A stretch of DNA of 64,000 nt from Zychaea mexicana (taxonomy: Eukaryota > Mucoromycota > Mucoromycetes > Mucorales > Lichtheimiaceae). Made by a program: the position numbers and the translations under genes. Location of the stretch: positions 1-64,000 of the forward strand of contig NW_026516717.1 in assembly GCF_025766255.1 (NCBI RefSeq). Reading direction: 5' to 3'. Positions within the stretch are counted from its first letter, which is position 1; each line of letters begins with the position of its first letter. A model generated the notes under the pieces. That model saw only the letters and a program-made list of their open reading frames with translations, was not told the DNA's origin and ran no database searches. Below are positions 20,781 to 33,124 of this stretch, in pieces.

Positions 20781-22451
20781 AAGCCAGCTGTGGTCATCAG
20801 TAGACACACAGCATGATTTTATCTGTACAATGAACCCACCGTTTTACTCGATCTACCCATGTCCTACCTAGAATTTTATAATACCAGACTCTGGTCTACA
20901 TGTATACTACCGCAGCAACGTGCATCCCCTCTTTAAACGTGTCCCAAAAAGCCATTAAAGCATTTTTCTACCTTGTGCATACCACTTCATATATATTTTT
21001 CAGTATACGTGTCTGGATATATAGTATAAATATAAGATTCTTGACAAAACCTCTCGAATCCGTCACTTTAAAAGGAGGGGCAAAAGCAGTAATGGCCGGA
21101 TGTACAACACACGTCCGTCGCTGAAAATCTCAATGATATTACTTGTAAAGCTGTGCTCTAAAAACTGCGGCCTAGCGGCTTTTGGTAACTCGTCTCCGAT
21201 GTGTGTGCGTGTGCCCTTTTGTTTGAGCCCATCGGAGTACAAGTTGTCCATTTGCGGAAGTTTGTTACACGGCGCGTGCGTGTGTACACCACATATGTAT
21301 TATGTGCCGCCAAAAAAAAAAAGAGGGAACACGCGCTGCCAAAGTTTAATATACAGTGTGTTTTTACTACTGCCATGACATGGCCTTCTTTAGCATAAAG
21401 TGTGTGTATGTATATCTTTGTTATCATCGATCGCTCTATAGCATCGTCTTTGAGTTTTTTTATAATTTTGTCAGTTAAGGGGGGTTAGTGTGCCAAAACA
21501 AGATACACGCACCTTATAAGGGGTTTTCATGCAAAATAAAGAGGTAGAATACTTAAGTATCGTCAAATGGAGTAGTAGCTAGTAAATGTTGCTGCTGCTG
21601 CTGCTGCTGCTGTTGGGAGTGGGGAGTGGGGAGGGGGACATACTCCATATTTAAAATGTAGGTTGGGATGAGAGATCATGTCAGTCGTATCTCCCCCTTT
21701 GGACCATCATCCATATGTCAAGTTCGCATATGCTTGGGGTGAACCTCGTTCTACTTGAAAAGAGTGCAGCAATAGTAGCAACGTTAAAAGAAATCATCAT
21801 GTCGCCGATAAACGTTGAAGCGAGAAGGACCCGTGTTTAGAGTTTTTGGATCTTCAGGATATACAAAAGACGATCACAGACAAGGGGGCTGGGCAGCAAA
21901 GAGAGAGAGAGAGAGAGAGTTTTGAATGTGAGTGTTGTGTTTATTGTGACTGGGCTACATTACACACACACGCCAAACAACGATTAAGAGAAGGGACGTA
22001 GTAAAAGTGGTAGTAGTAGTAGTAGTAGTAGTAGCAACGCTTCCTTTGCTCGTACTGGACGGGGTGGGACGACACAGTCAATTGCGTCGAAAGCTCGGGG
22101 CACCTTTGAGTTTTTAAGGTTTATCTTTTATGGAAGCACACACGTACACACACACACACACACACACCGACGGAAATCCTCACATCTGGGGAAAAGGGGA
22201 AGAAGGTTGCTTGGTTAGTTGTGTGTGTGTGGTTTAACGGTCTTTCTCTATTAAACTCCCGCTTTTTTGTTCTGCCCTGTTTGCCTTTTAAACTCTTATT
22301 CTTTTTTCCCTTTCTTGTTCTCTCCGTTCCAAATACATATATGCACGCACCACCTTCAACAACATAACAACAACAACAACAACAACAATACACATACACC
22401 CTCTATATATATAATATATAATATAGCACATATACTCATTCCACAACCCTA
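20781..22451. other. Spacer and upstream region of the Sds3-like gene, microsatellite-rich
   Basis: Runs include (CTG)n at 21591-21612, GGGGAGT repeats at 21616-21635, (GA)n at 21901-21919, (GTA)n at 22008-22034, (CA)n at 22147-22167, (CAA)n at 22365-22388 and a TATA-rich stretch at 22405-22426 just before the ATG at 22452. No supported ORF. Confidence 0.5.
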
Positions 22452-24078
22452 ATGTCGCAAGTCAAAGCTTCACCCAGCGCTGCTCCAACTCAGTTTTCTC
22501 TGCACGACCAAGAGCTCCACTCTTCTGCGAATCGCATAATGACTCGTCGAGCAAGCAGATCTGCTCAATCTCAACAGCATCACCCGTCTGTGCCGCTTAT
22601 TGTCAAGACTATTGCGGACGACGAGAACAGCGTCGTTCCTTTGGACAATGATGGTTCGACAGCCGCTGCAGCAGAAACCACAACGGCGACGACGACGACG
22701 ACAGTAACAGCAGCAGCAGCAGCAGCTGCTGATTCGGATGGTGGAAGCCATCCTCGTATGGCAACACGTTCCCGTTCGATTGATTTAAATCAATCCGCTA
22801 CCTCTTCTGCAGAAGAATCGTCATCCACTACTACGCCTACGCCTACGAGTCCATCACCCAATACAGCGAAACAACAACAACAACAACAACAACGGCGTAG
22901 TACGAGCACTAGCACCCATCATGCTACTACTACATCCAAAACGAGAGCAAAGAAGACTCGCAAGAGAGGTGTTAAAGCATCGCTATCTCCCACCGTTGCC
23001 TCTGCAACATCAACAAAACGGGGACGCGAAGAGCGAGGGAGTCGACGGCGAAATGCCAAAGACACTTACAACAACACATCCTCTGCTGGTGCTGCTGAAA
23101 CAACTCAGTTGGATGCAGTCAAACTGCAAAAGTAAGGGACTACTTTACACTTTGTGTCTTGATTGCTCCTCTCTCTTTCAGGCTCTCGTGACATGGAGTC
23201 TTTTTTAACTCATATCCTATATAATAACAATGATGATGATGATGATGATGCTAGGCTTGCTGAACTGGATGAGCTAGAAAAGACGGTTTTGGACGGCACA
23301 CACGCCGAATATCGCGAGCGCATGGCGCACGCCGAAAAGAAACGAATGCATGAGATGAACAACGCAAAGTTAAGGCGTGATCTGGAAGAAGCAGATATCC
23401 GATATACCTTTGATGCTTTCAAGAAAGCTGCCTATGACCAATTCTACGTAAGCCTATCCACTTGTCCCGAACGTTAAGTTTTTTTGCAAGCTGACTTTTT
23501 TTGTTTATCCCTATCAGCAATGCAAAGCCGAACTGCGCAAACGAATGATCAGTCGAGTGCAAGCGCAAATAAAACAACTCGAAGAAGAATGGCATGCTTG
23601 CCACGAGAACGGTATGATGATGACATAATTGGCCCTTTCATGTTCCGGGGTAGTAGTGGTAGTAGTAAACGTTGTGAACAAGTGGGGAATGACCCCCACA
23701 CACCTCGCTTCTTTTATGCTCACATGACACCAAATCCGGGGGGGGGTCTTCTCTTCCCCACCCCCCACCCCCCCTTGATATATATACCACGTATAGGTTG
23801 CTCAGACGACGATCAGGAACTTTATGATTGGGTGCCATCGGAACGACAGGCGTCAATCTATATCCTTTTTTTTTTATCTTGTGCAACCATGAATCTTTTT
23901 TTTTTCTGCATCGACCTTAACTACTGTCCCCTGCTGCCATTTACATTTTGAGCCCTTAGGTTTGAATCAAGAAGAAATCCTCGACGATCTTGCGACGGCT
24001 CGAAAATTATACATTGCAAAAGAAGCAGACCACCACCACAACAACAACAACAACAACAGCAATAGCAACAACAATTGA
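22452..24078 (+). CDS. Sds3/BRMS1-like subunit of a Sin3-type histone deacetylase complex
   Basis: Five exons: 22452-23131, 23255-23447, 23518-23611, 23797-23880 and 23960-24078, giving 389 residues. The fourth donor (TCTT|GTGCAA) is weak. Residues 1-225 are Ser/Thr/Ala/Gln-rich and probably disordered, with basic KTRAKKTRKRGVK and TKRGREERGSRRR blocks. Exons 2-3 encode the conserved coiled-coil region: LAELDELEKTVLDGTHAEYR, ERMAHAEKKRMHEMNNAKL, YTFDAFKKAAYDQFY and RVQAQIKQLEEEW. This matches the Sds3-like family, whose members dimerise and link Sin3 to the deacetylase. Exon 5 has LNQEEILDDLATARK and ends in His/Asn repeats. The gene is convergent with the zinc-knuckle gene next door (332 bp apart). 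Dep1/BRMS1 relatives are the alternatives. Confidence 0.65.
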
Positions 24079-24409
24079 GTCAATGTACAGAAAATATACT
24101 CTCCTTATATTCTCTCTTATCGTACTTTATCGTGTTTGTTGTTCTTTCATCGCGAGTTTTTCTTTAAAAGAAAGGCATATTTCAAGCAAAAAGAAAACAG
24201 AGGAGAAAAAGGCAGAGTTGCGGTGCGTATGTGTTGTAAAATAGAAACGGAAAAGGGGGTTGGAAATGAATAGTTACGATGATGATGATGATGATGGTGA
24301 CGACGATGAGGATCAGTAGTCTGACCACTGTTGATGATGTTTCGGTGTTATCGATTGTCCTTTTGTTCTTTTCTTTGTTGTTGTTGCTTAACGGTAACGA
24401 TCGTGTTAC

Positions 24410-25456
24410 TTAGCGACGTCGTGAATACGATGGGGATGGCGATCGTCTTCTTCTTTTGACACTAGGACTTCTGCTTCCACTTCTCGACATCGAACGTGAG
24501 CGCGAACGTGAAGGAGTAGGTGAACGACCACGACGGCGTTGTTGCTGTGGGCGGCTCCGACGAGGTGATGGTGATCGAGATCGACTGGCGCTACTACTGC
24601 TATGGCTGCTGCTGCTGCTGCTGCTGCTATAACGTGCACGGCGACGTCTTTGTGGACTACGACTCGTTCGGCTGCGAGCAGAAGCATACGAGGACTCAGA
24701 AACTGAAGAGCTCATGGACGATGATGACGACGAGGACGATGATACAGAGTCTGAATCTGATTCTGAGCCAGACGATGAGGACGAATCTGAGGATCCCTCA
24801 CTATCGCTTTCACTGCTGCTGCTGCTGCTTACGCTTCTACTCATCGATCAAAGCACTTTAGACCCCCTCCCAGTGTATGAAAGAGTTTTTCTTCTACTAT
24901 CTATTACCGCCACTAGTGTGTCCTTTACCTTGTATTCTTTTTTTGTTTTTTCTTCTTTTTCAGGATCTTATCGGCTAAACCACGTCTAACAGTACGTCGA
25001 ATGAATAAACACACACTCCTTTTTTTTTAATCTTGAATCACACATACCGATCTTGCAGTTCTTCAGGAAGATCTGGCTCACGAAGCTCCAACTGTTTATC
25101 GAGTTGTTGCGTACGTGTGGGTCTTGCTTTATACGGTCTGTTATTTTTACATTCATAGGTCTATACAAAACATGTTTTAGTAACTGATCAAAATTCAAGA
25201 GGAAAAAAAAAAGAAGACTATTCAAAAATTTGCGACAGTATAATTTTTAAGAATGCGTTTACCCAATGACCGAATTCCAGACAGCGTTGGCAACGCGTTG
25301 ATGGGGATGCCTTGGGTCCTGAACGCGCTTGGCTTTTTTTTTTTAATTCATTCCATAAAAATGAAGGATTCATTAGCAACCATCCCATTGAAAAGAACAC
25401 AAAAGATAACGACCGATTCTGTGATTGCATACTTACCGAGCACCCGTTCTGTACAT
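24410..25456 (-). CDS. CCHC zinc-knuckle SR protein (ZCCHC10-like)
   Basis: Five exons on the minus strand: 25437-25456, 25263-25332, 25048-25160, 24929-24985 and 24410-24836; the frame is kept throughout, for 228 residues. The start encodes MYRTGA and is chosen because it joins in frame to the next exon; a longer overlapping ORF from 25566 does not. Residues 21-34 (CQRCLEFGHWTYEC) form a C-x2-C-x4-H-x4-C knuckle split exactly at an intron (Cys21, Cys24, His29, Cys34). Then come YKARPTRTQQL, LPEELQDRRGLADKILKKKK and a long Ser-rich acidic and Arg/Ser-repeat tail ending PSYSRRR. This architecture fits ZCCHC10-like nuclear proteins, thought to act in RNA binding or splicing. The last acceptor could be GATGAG| or GAGTAG|, changing only one residue. 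Confidence 0.75.
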
Positions 25457-26333
25457 TTTTTTGTTTTGCAATCTTTTTTGCTTGACAGAGGGGTATGAAG
25501 GTCTGGGGGAAAGCTTAGAATAAATTTTGAAGGAGGAGGGGGAGCCGTCCAGCGGAAATCGGCCAACAGCCAATGAATTTCTTTTGCTTGTTAGTGCGTT
25601 GCCGTTACAGTAGCACTAGGATATGCTTGGCTGCTATCATATGCAACAAACAATTTGTGTATTAAGCAATCAATGACAAGGGCCCTTTTCAGTAGAATCA
25701 AAGCGCTTTGTGTATACTTGACAGTAAACATGTAAACCATTCATCAAAAAGGGCCTGAGAAGTGTATGTGTTTAAGGCAAGCAACCAACAACAACGTAAA
25801 CTAGACCGAGAGGGATATCTTTCTCATACAGTCCACATATACACCCGGCCATGAAGCAGTTTTCTTTTGCTTTAATAGCAAAGTATCATATCTGCAGGCC
25901 CCCTCATGCAACACAACTAGGGAGCGAGCAGCCTGCCCTGGCTTTTTATTTAATTCATTATATGCGAGCTGCTGCATAATCAACAGCAAGGACAATACGA
26001 TGTCAGCCAAAACTACCATTGGCCATTGTTATCAGCTTGTCCGTCAAGATGATTCGCCAGAACTTTTTAAGCTTAATAAAAACGTACGGAGCACAGGGGA
26101 GTTGTGTGTGTGTGTGTGTGTTGATCTGACGAGCACATTTTTGCATATGTATTGTGTGGTTCCCAATTAAAACGGATTATTAGGACTGACCGTTACACAG
26201 GCTCAAGAACACATCCAGAAGGAACCCTCTCAAAACTCCGTCGCAATAAAGCAAATACTTGGCACCAGCCTACTCCAGTTGTCTTCTCTTTGCTTTCCTT
26301 TCTAGTCTAGCACTACCTCAATTTTAATAAACC
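25457..26333. other. Intergenic region between divergent genes
   Basis: It holds the upstream regions of the zinc-knuckle gene (left, minus) and the ChAPs gene (right, plus). It includes an inverted pair CAAAGCGCTTTG (25698-25709) and a (TG)n run at 26106-26121. The frames present (for example 25801-26019) show no family features. Confidence 0.4.
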
Positions 26334-29300
26334 ATGGGTGAAATGCTCAGAGATGTTCCCGAGTTCTTTGAAACAGAACTCGGTGAGAGCATTATCGCCA
26401 GAACGGATGCTTTAGGTATTTTATTTTCTCCTTGCTAATAGACGCACAGAAAGAGAGAGAGAGCGCGTGCGCGTTGCAAAAAAAAAAAAAAAAAAAGGAA
26501 CATACACACACAATATTATTGTTTGTTTCATGTCTTACGCGCGCGTTTATATATTTTCTGTCCCTGAATTGGAGAGGAGAAAAAAACATCATCTCGCGAC
26601 ATTGTGTATACGATATTAACCCAATGCTCTACTAGGAACGTTCCGTGAACTGGGTCCTCCTGACCTTTGCCATATTATCAAGACAAACGCAAAGCCTGGT
26701 GTACGAGAGGTAATACTAGTATATTATGTAGTGGGGAATGCGAGAGGTCATGTAATCCCCCACACACCCCTTTTCTCTTATTTAGCAAACATTAACCCTC
26801 TATACATCTTTTAGTTGGGCAGTTACCACTACGTTTCTGGTGTCGACGCTTCCTCATCAGCTACACTTGCAGCTTATTTGAACTCGTTGACCTATTCTAT
26901 GGTATGCAACTGGCAACACCTTCTGACACCCTTATTGACGACAAACTAAATATATAACATATGCCTCAAAAAAAAAATATTCCAACGACGTATATTGTAG
27001 GATGATACGCAGTCGTGGTTCTCTAAATCGAATGCTTGGAGAATTCGTTCTGGAATCTATTGGTAAGGTTTTTTTTTATCGTGCTACATGTATTGGGCAA
27101 TTAGAAACAGAGAAATGCATAGGCAGTGCTCTGATCTATACCTCCATGGACGCGAATGGAAAAAGAAAAAGACGTTGAGCATCAATACGTGTCGTCTAAC
27201 ACTCATATGATGAAAAATCTAGCTGTTTCAACGCTTTTTCGCGTGTGGATGTTCGTGTTGAAGTCAAGATTCCCGGAGGAGTGGAATGCTACTTTGTGGA
27301 TGTGCGCGGTGAACGGTAACAAAAAAATGATGATTTAAAATGTTACATGACTTTATATGTAAAAGAGACTATATAACTCACTTTATATATACATCTGTTT
27401 AGACACGAAGCGACGTCGGCTATCTGGCAGGAAACGTATCTTTCAGCAGTACTTCGTGCAATCCTCTACTCTGACGATAGCTATTATCGATTAGCTGGCT
27501 ATCGCAAGATTGATCCTATTACAAGCCTAAACGCCGAAGCCAAGTTCCTTGAAGCTGTTGAAGCCTTGTTCTGGAAGGGTAAAAAATCAAGCGAAAAAGA
27601 TGGATTTGGCGAGGGGAGCAAAATTTCCCTTTGAAAGGAAAAAAGAGAGAAGGACACGTTTTATTTAAAAAAAGAAAGAATAGGTTGGCAGCTTGGCAGC
27701 AAGCCCGAAATCCAGGTCGCTACCTCAGTACACAACCACCTGACTGCAGGTGTCATGAAATATTTTGGCGACAGTTTCCGTTATGGGCCCGCCATTGAAC
27801 TATTCCAAAGACTGCAAAAGAAGGATCCCGAAGTGGGCGCTTTGCTTGCCGAATCCTATATCGGTGCTAACGAGGAAACCAAGGCCGTCAAGGTGCTGTA
27901 TGACGACCTTAAACTGGCTTCCTTAAGCTACCCGCTTTTACATGTGCAAGTCGAGTTTTTGCGTAGCAAGGTAAGAAAAAAAAATAACCACCAAAGGTTG
28001 TTATGTAGTAGTATCAGGGAACATAGTCATGCATATATACTCACGCCGTACATGCATCCGACGTGGAAACAATAGGGAAAGTATGATATGGCATTACAGC
28101 TGGCCAAATATGCAGTAAACACGACACCATCCGAGTTTCTTACATGGGCTAAATTGACTGATGGTATGTGGAAAATTTAAAGTTTTCAGGCAAGAAGAGG
28201 TACTAATTCCATCTAATATGTTGCTTATATTATATCAAGTGTATATCGACATTGGAGACTACAAAAATGTAATGCATCTCTTGCTGTCAGTGTAGCTTTG
28301 CTTTCTATTACTTTAAATCGTCTAACTTTTTTATTCTATAGGCTCTTTTGACCCTAAACTCGTGCCCCATGTTCACATACAGCGAACGCGATATGCATCG
28401 AATGCCTGCGCCTCAAAAAACACATTTGCCCATCAAGCAAGATATTGTCAAATCGGGAATCATGGAAGATGATATTGCTACCCGAGAAGCCGAGGTAAAG
28501 CCAAAGAAAGATATAGCAATAAGTCAGAGTGTGATAAGCTGGGATGCACATAGTTTCTGATTTGAAGCTAACACACCTATCAGCCTGATCCGAACCTGAT
28601 GCGTCTACCAGCACCAGCATTGCACGGTACCTTTGCCAAAGCATACTCGTTACTTACTCGACTCGCTGCCAAAATTGGTTGGGATGATCTGTTGAAATGC
28701 AGATCTGGAGTATTTGTTATGGAGGAAGAATACCGTATCCTCAAGGCCAAGGAAGAAGAGCGTAAGACAAGCTTTTCACATAGCTCAAAGTCGGTTATTC
28801 AACAACAAGAGTCTTCTACGCCTTCTGTTCAAACCACCACAAGCACGCAACCGACGACTGTTGCTGACCAAGAAGAGTCGACACCAGAAGAAGAAGAAAA
28901 GAAAATAAAAGAGACAGATGCGGCAGAAGAAGAAGAAGAACAAACACAAGAGGAGAAAGACGAAGCGGAAGAGAAAAAAGATCAAGAAGAGGCTGAGGTC
29001 GTTGCCGAAAAGATGGAAAGCGTCGATTTGAACGATGATGAGCCAAAGGCTTCCGACGTTCCCAAGATGGACGAAACGTCCTTGTCACGTCCACAACAAG
29101 CCGCTGAAGAATCCAAGGTAAATAAAAAAGATTTCACATCTATTTTTCCCAATTTGGATGACTTTTAACGTCTTTTTAAAAGGAGGGTAATGAGGCCTCA
29201 AGCAGTGCACAAGAGGCAAGCTTTTCGTTCGGCAACAAGCGTCTTTGCGAACGATGGCTGGATAACTTGTTTATGGTTTTGTACGAAGACTTACGTGTAT

Positions 29301-29944
29301 ATACATTCTGGAGAACTGAGGCAGCACACTATCGCTCGCAACAGATGCCTTACCGCAAGACGGGTACTGAATGGGAGCTTTTGGGTGATCTTGCATTGAG
29401 ACTCTGGCACGAGGTAAGAAAAGATCTGTATTGACCATAACGCACATGAGAAATACTCCATATGTGTATATATTTAAGAAAACCCGTCAGATAGTAGTAA
29501 GAAAAAAAAAAGACTCATCCTCATGTTTAAAATGGATTAGAACGAGGCAAGAGAATCCTACGAGATGTGTCTCGACCACAAGTTCTCTGCAAAGGCATGG
29601 ATGAAACTTTTGGAGATTTACGCCAAAGAAGGAAATGTTCAAAAGGCTTTGCTTGCTGCCGTCAAGTTGACAGTGTACCATGAGCGCTGGTACCATGAAA
29701 TTGTGGTAAGCATACACAACTTTGCAATGTCCCCAGTCCGTACAACTAAATGATAATATATTTCTTGGCATTCAAGTATCCTACGGAAATCGCCTGTAAC
29801 TTGAACAAATTGATCCGCAAGGAAGGTCTCTCCAAGATGCAAAACATTTTAACATCCATGAACCTCCCGAGACCTGTACAATCCCTGATAACCCGATACT
29901 TTGACTATGGTGAACTCTTCAAGGTCGAAGGCTATGAATTCTAA
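26334..29944 (+). CDS. ChAPs family exomer protein (Bch1/Bud7/Chs6-like)
   Basis: Fourteen exons give 742 residues: 26334-26415, 26636-26709, 26815-26901, 27001-27062, 27223-27315, 27403-27578, 27684-27970, 28076-28163, 28240-28268, 28342-28494, 28584-29117, 29183-29413, 29541-29705 and 29777-29944. Family landmarks: GESIIARTDALGTFRELGPP, YHYVSGVDASSSATLAAYLN, a CCFNAFSRVDVRVEVKIPGG/CYFVDVRGE block, TPR-like helices (GPAIELFQRLQKKDPEVGAL, YDMALQLAKYAV), LNSCPMFTY and the C-terminus FDYGELFKVEGYEF. ChAPs with Chs5 form exomer, an Arf1-dependent adaptor at the trans-Golgi that exports cargo such as chitin synthase. An acidic low-complexity insert (about residues 430-545, rich in Glu/Lys/Thr) interrupts exon 11. 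Every junction keeps frame, so the model is strong. Confidence 0.9.
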
Positions 29945-30166
29945 TCAGGAACTAGTTTTTTTTTTTTTTGTGTGTGATGATGATAAAAGAAGAAAAAATC
30001 TTATTAGAACAACCTCCACCTAGCAACCTTTCTTGTTACACTAATCTTTCTTTTTTTATATGAATATACGTATATATAAACAGAAAAAAGTGCTTCTTCT
30101 TATTTTTTTTACTTGTTGGGGGCACACAATTATTTATTCAAATTTTTTACTGACCATGCACGGTCA

Positions 30167-32294
30167 TCATACTTGTTCATCGTCAAGTTTTTGTTTCTTG
30201 GTCGGAGAATGGCCATCTTCTTCGTCTCTGTCGTTTTGTATGCTCTCTGATTCCTGATGCTGCTGTTGTTGTTGTTGTTGTTGCTGCTGCTCTCCAGACG
30301 CACCTTCTTCTGCGGGTGCTTGTTCAGCCAATTCTTCTTCTGGTTCTTCTGCTGCTAGTTCAGTATCATCGCGAGGAGGAGCTGCTGGAACCTTGGCGTT
30401 TATCTTGTTCTCAATGCCTAATAACTGGCAAAAGGCAGCCGTCTGGGGATTGACGGCAGGTTGGTCTAGACTGATTGTGAGCATCTATATGATTTCCTCT
30501 TTTTCAGTAAGATAAACACTTACATGTTTTGCTAAATACATCACACGTAGCTGAGAAATTCTTTGGAATCGTCAAGTCCAATTCGTCCATATCCTCTTGC
30601 ATGCCCAAAAACATGAGCTCCTGTTCAATCATGCTTGAGAAAAAAAAAAGTTTGCAACGTTAGAGATAGGTTTCTTTGGCGTAGTAAACATATTCTATCT
30701 AGTGTGAAGAATATAGTACCTTTGCATTTCTTCATCTGTTGGCAACGGAGTAGCTTCTCTGTTTAGACTCAAGTACGGATGAAGCGCCTTTGTGATCGCC
30801 AGCCATTCAAGATCATATTTCAAACTGTCGCTCGTCTCGGGCTCTGGTGTCGGTACATCGACAACCTACAAAGTGCATGATGGTGAAAGCATCATTAGCC
30901 CCAGACAGTACTTTTTATTTGGAGATATATACATGCTCCCATAAGACTACAACAAACCTGCAGAAACTGCCGACGCGGTAAGCACTTGTCTAAGCTCAAA
31001 AACTTGGTAACGCCTTCTGATGCATTACCATCGCCCGGTTTCAGTTCTTTCTCTGACTTGGCATGATCAACCACGGCTGGATAATGCACATGCAGATGGG
31101 CTGCAAACCAATAATCTGGTTTTAATTTGAGCAAAAGATCCTTGTTGGGTCGACTACCAAGCGAGCTGGATCGAATCTATGTATGTATTTATTATTGCAG
31201 TTAGTAACCTCCATGTATCTACGAAAACTCAGTAGTAGATAACCCCCCTTTTTTTTTGTGCTCACATCGTTTTCTAGGAACCTTTTCTTTCGTAAAAGTT
31301 GATCGAGGTCGCCACAATGCTCGATTGATTGAGGCCAATCGTGAGATAAAAATACATCCATTGGTTTCCGTATCTATTACACGTTACTAACAATATATAA
31401 AGACAGAATAGACTGCGTGTCAAATAGTTGTAGAATGCATTTTATTACCTGCAAAAGTTTGCGAACGTCATATTCTCGGACATGATATACTGATCGCAGA
31501 TCGGATGGATTGTAGGGGTATCTCTCATAGTGTCCTGGCCCGATTGTTTGTATCAATACATGTTGTGCAAATAGATGGGGGGGCTCGTCACACAAAAGCC
31601 GAGAAAGAATATGGAACAAACCTGTTGTATAATCATGTTGTTTAAAGATACCAGATACGCCGCCAATGCGTAGGCCTTTGTAGTTGACAACACCAGCATG
31701 ACCCAGATAATAGATGTTTTCGCATACCCATCCGCCATGATACCTATGATCCACTATTAAGTTCTTCGTGGCTTCCTTTTTTTGACAAATTTGAATGAAA
31801 AACTTACAGTTCCCACAAGTGATTACTTGCTTCATGATTGCCTCCAATGAAAATGGTTAAATAAGGAGCCTTGGCTTTGCCCGAATAATATTTCCAGAAA
31901 GAACCCAGTTTTTGATATTGCGGTGGCACAGACATACACCGCATATCGCCTGGATTGCGAACTGCCTATATAAGAGTAGATAAGTATCCACGAATAGCAA
32001 AAAAAAAAAAAACAGAAAAAGAGAGAGAGAGAGAGGAGAAATAATGGAGGAGTGAAGCTTTTTTTTCCCTTACTTGAAAATCGCCACAGATCAAGAGTAG
32101 ATCTATTTTGCATTTCTTGCGTTGTTCCAGTAGTTTAAGACTACCGTAAATCTCGTCCAAGTGACCATGGCAGCAGCCCTCAACAGCGATCTAAATTTTA
32201 ATAAATGTTGCACATTGTTATGATCCCGTTTGTTTTCAAAACCACTCAGCATACAAAGTTTCCATTGGAGAGCTTTTTCTTCCATTACCTTCAT
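30167..32294 (-). CDS. DBR1: Lariat debranching enzyme
   Basis: Ten exons on the minus strand: 32289-32294, 32074-32190, 31808-31965, 31622-31743, 31449-31534, 31266-31373, 30958-31176, 30720-30865, 30540-30633 and 30167-30484, for 457 residues. The first coding exon is only ATG AAG. Metallophosphoesterase motifs are all visible: [76 protein letters not shown] and HLHVHYPA. The C-terminal domain follows ([14 protein letters not shown]), then a Glu/Ala/Gln-rich tail ending in a basic KKQKLDDE segment. The enzyme hydrolyses the 2'-5' bond of intron lariats, fitting an intron-rich genome. The exon 9 donor is uncertain: a stronger GTAAGT at 30523 would break the frame, so GTATTT at 30539 was used. 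Confidence 0.92.
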
Positions 32295-33124
32295 AGTGGT
32301 TCTTAACGCGGAAGAGGAAGACAATTTTATCCGAGATAATAAAGACGCAGAAATAGAAGGCATGGTTTTTTTTTTTTTTTGCTTGTGCGACGAGTGATGG
32401 TGGGATCTCTCCACCTGCCCCATTGTTATTTATCTAGTCTCCCGCTTATGACGCCATTGTTTCTTATGTTTTTGAAAACCATCACTATATCACGGTCGTA
32501 TAACATGTAATTGCTCGAATATTCACCCTGTTGTCCAGCAAAGAATAAAAACAACTTTCTGTAGACTTCTTGATACACGACGATATATCAATCACTACTG
32601 CTCTGCTTCTGACAAGTTTAGAAGCATGGTAGTAACAGTAAGCGCGCTTTTGCTGTAGTATATGTAGCCTTATATCTTCTTTATCCCATTGATAGAATCG
32701 TTCATAAAACGTCAGATTCTCTTAAAAACTACACAAGAATATCACACAGCAGTAACAAAAAAGCACTGGAGCTAGATGCATATGTACAGAAACATGTAAA
32801 TAAGGCATTATTATCGCCAGTTGGTATGATTCCTTGTTGTGAATACATTCATAGCTATGGCTACATACGAAATGAGCTCTTTGTATATTATACCTAGAGT
32901 CACCAACAGGTTACTACTAGTTCGAGTTCCATCCAAGTCCGTTTTTAGCCTAGCAAAATCAGCAAATGCCCCTCATGCCTTGAGAGCGTCAAATTTTATC
33001 TGCGCAAAAGAAACTAAACTACTACATCTGTACAACACCCATGGTAACGTGCATAAATTCCTCGACAGTTGAATTTTATACTTAATTCCTTCTTATATGA
33101 TTTTATTTTAAAATAAAGGGGCAG
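32295..33124. other. Intergenic region between DBR1 and the BORCS5-like gene
   Basis: It contains the divergent upstream regions of both genes. The first exon of the BORCS5-like gene should lie here, because the first recognised exon starts at an acceptor (GGGGCAG|GTTCAA). I could not place it: ATG|GTAACG at about 33043 is one candidate. The frame 32839-33072 is unsupported. Confidence 0.4.

Noticed and set aside
24406..24861. ORFs on both strands of the Ser/Arg-rich region
   Set aside because: Only the minus-strand frame joins in phase to the zinc-knuckle exons; the others are shadows of repetitive codons.
25348..25566. 72-codon minus-strand ORF starting MADFRWTAPPPPS
   Set aside because: It splices out of frame with the zinc-knuckle exon; the ATG at 25456 in another frame joins correctly.
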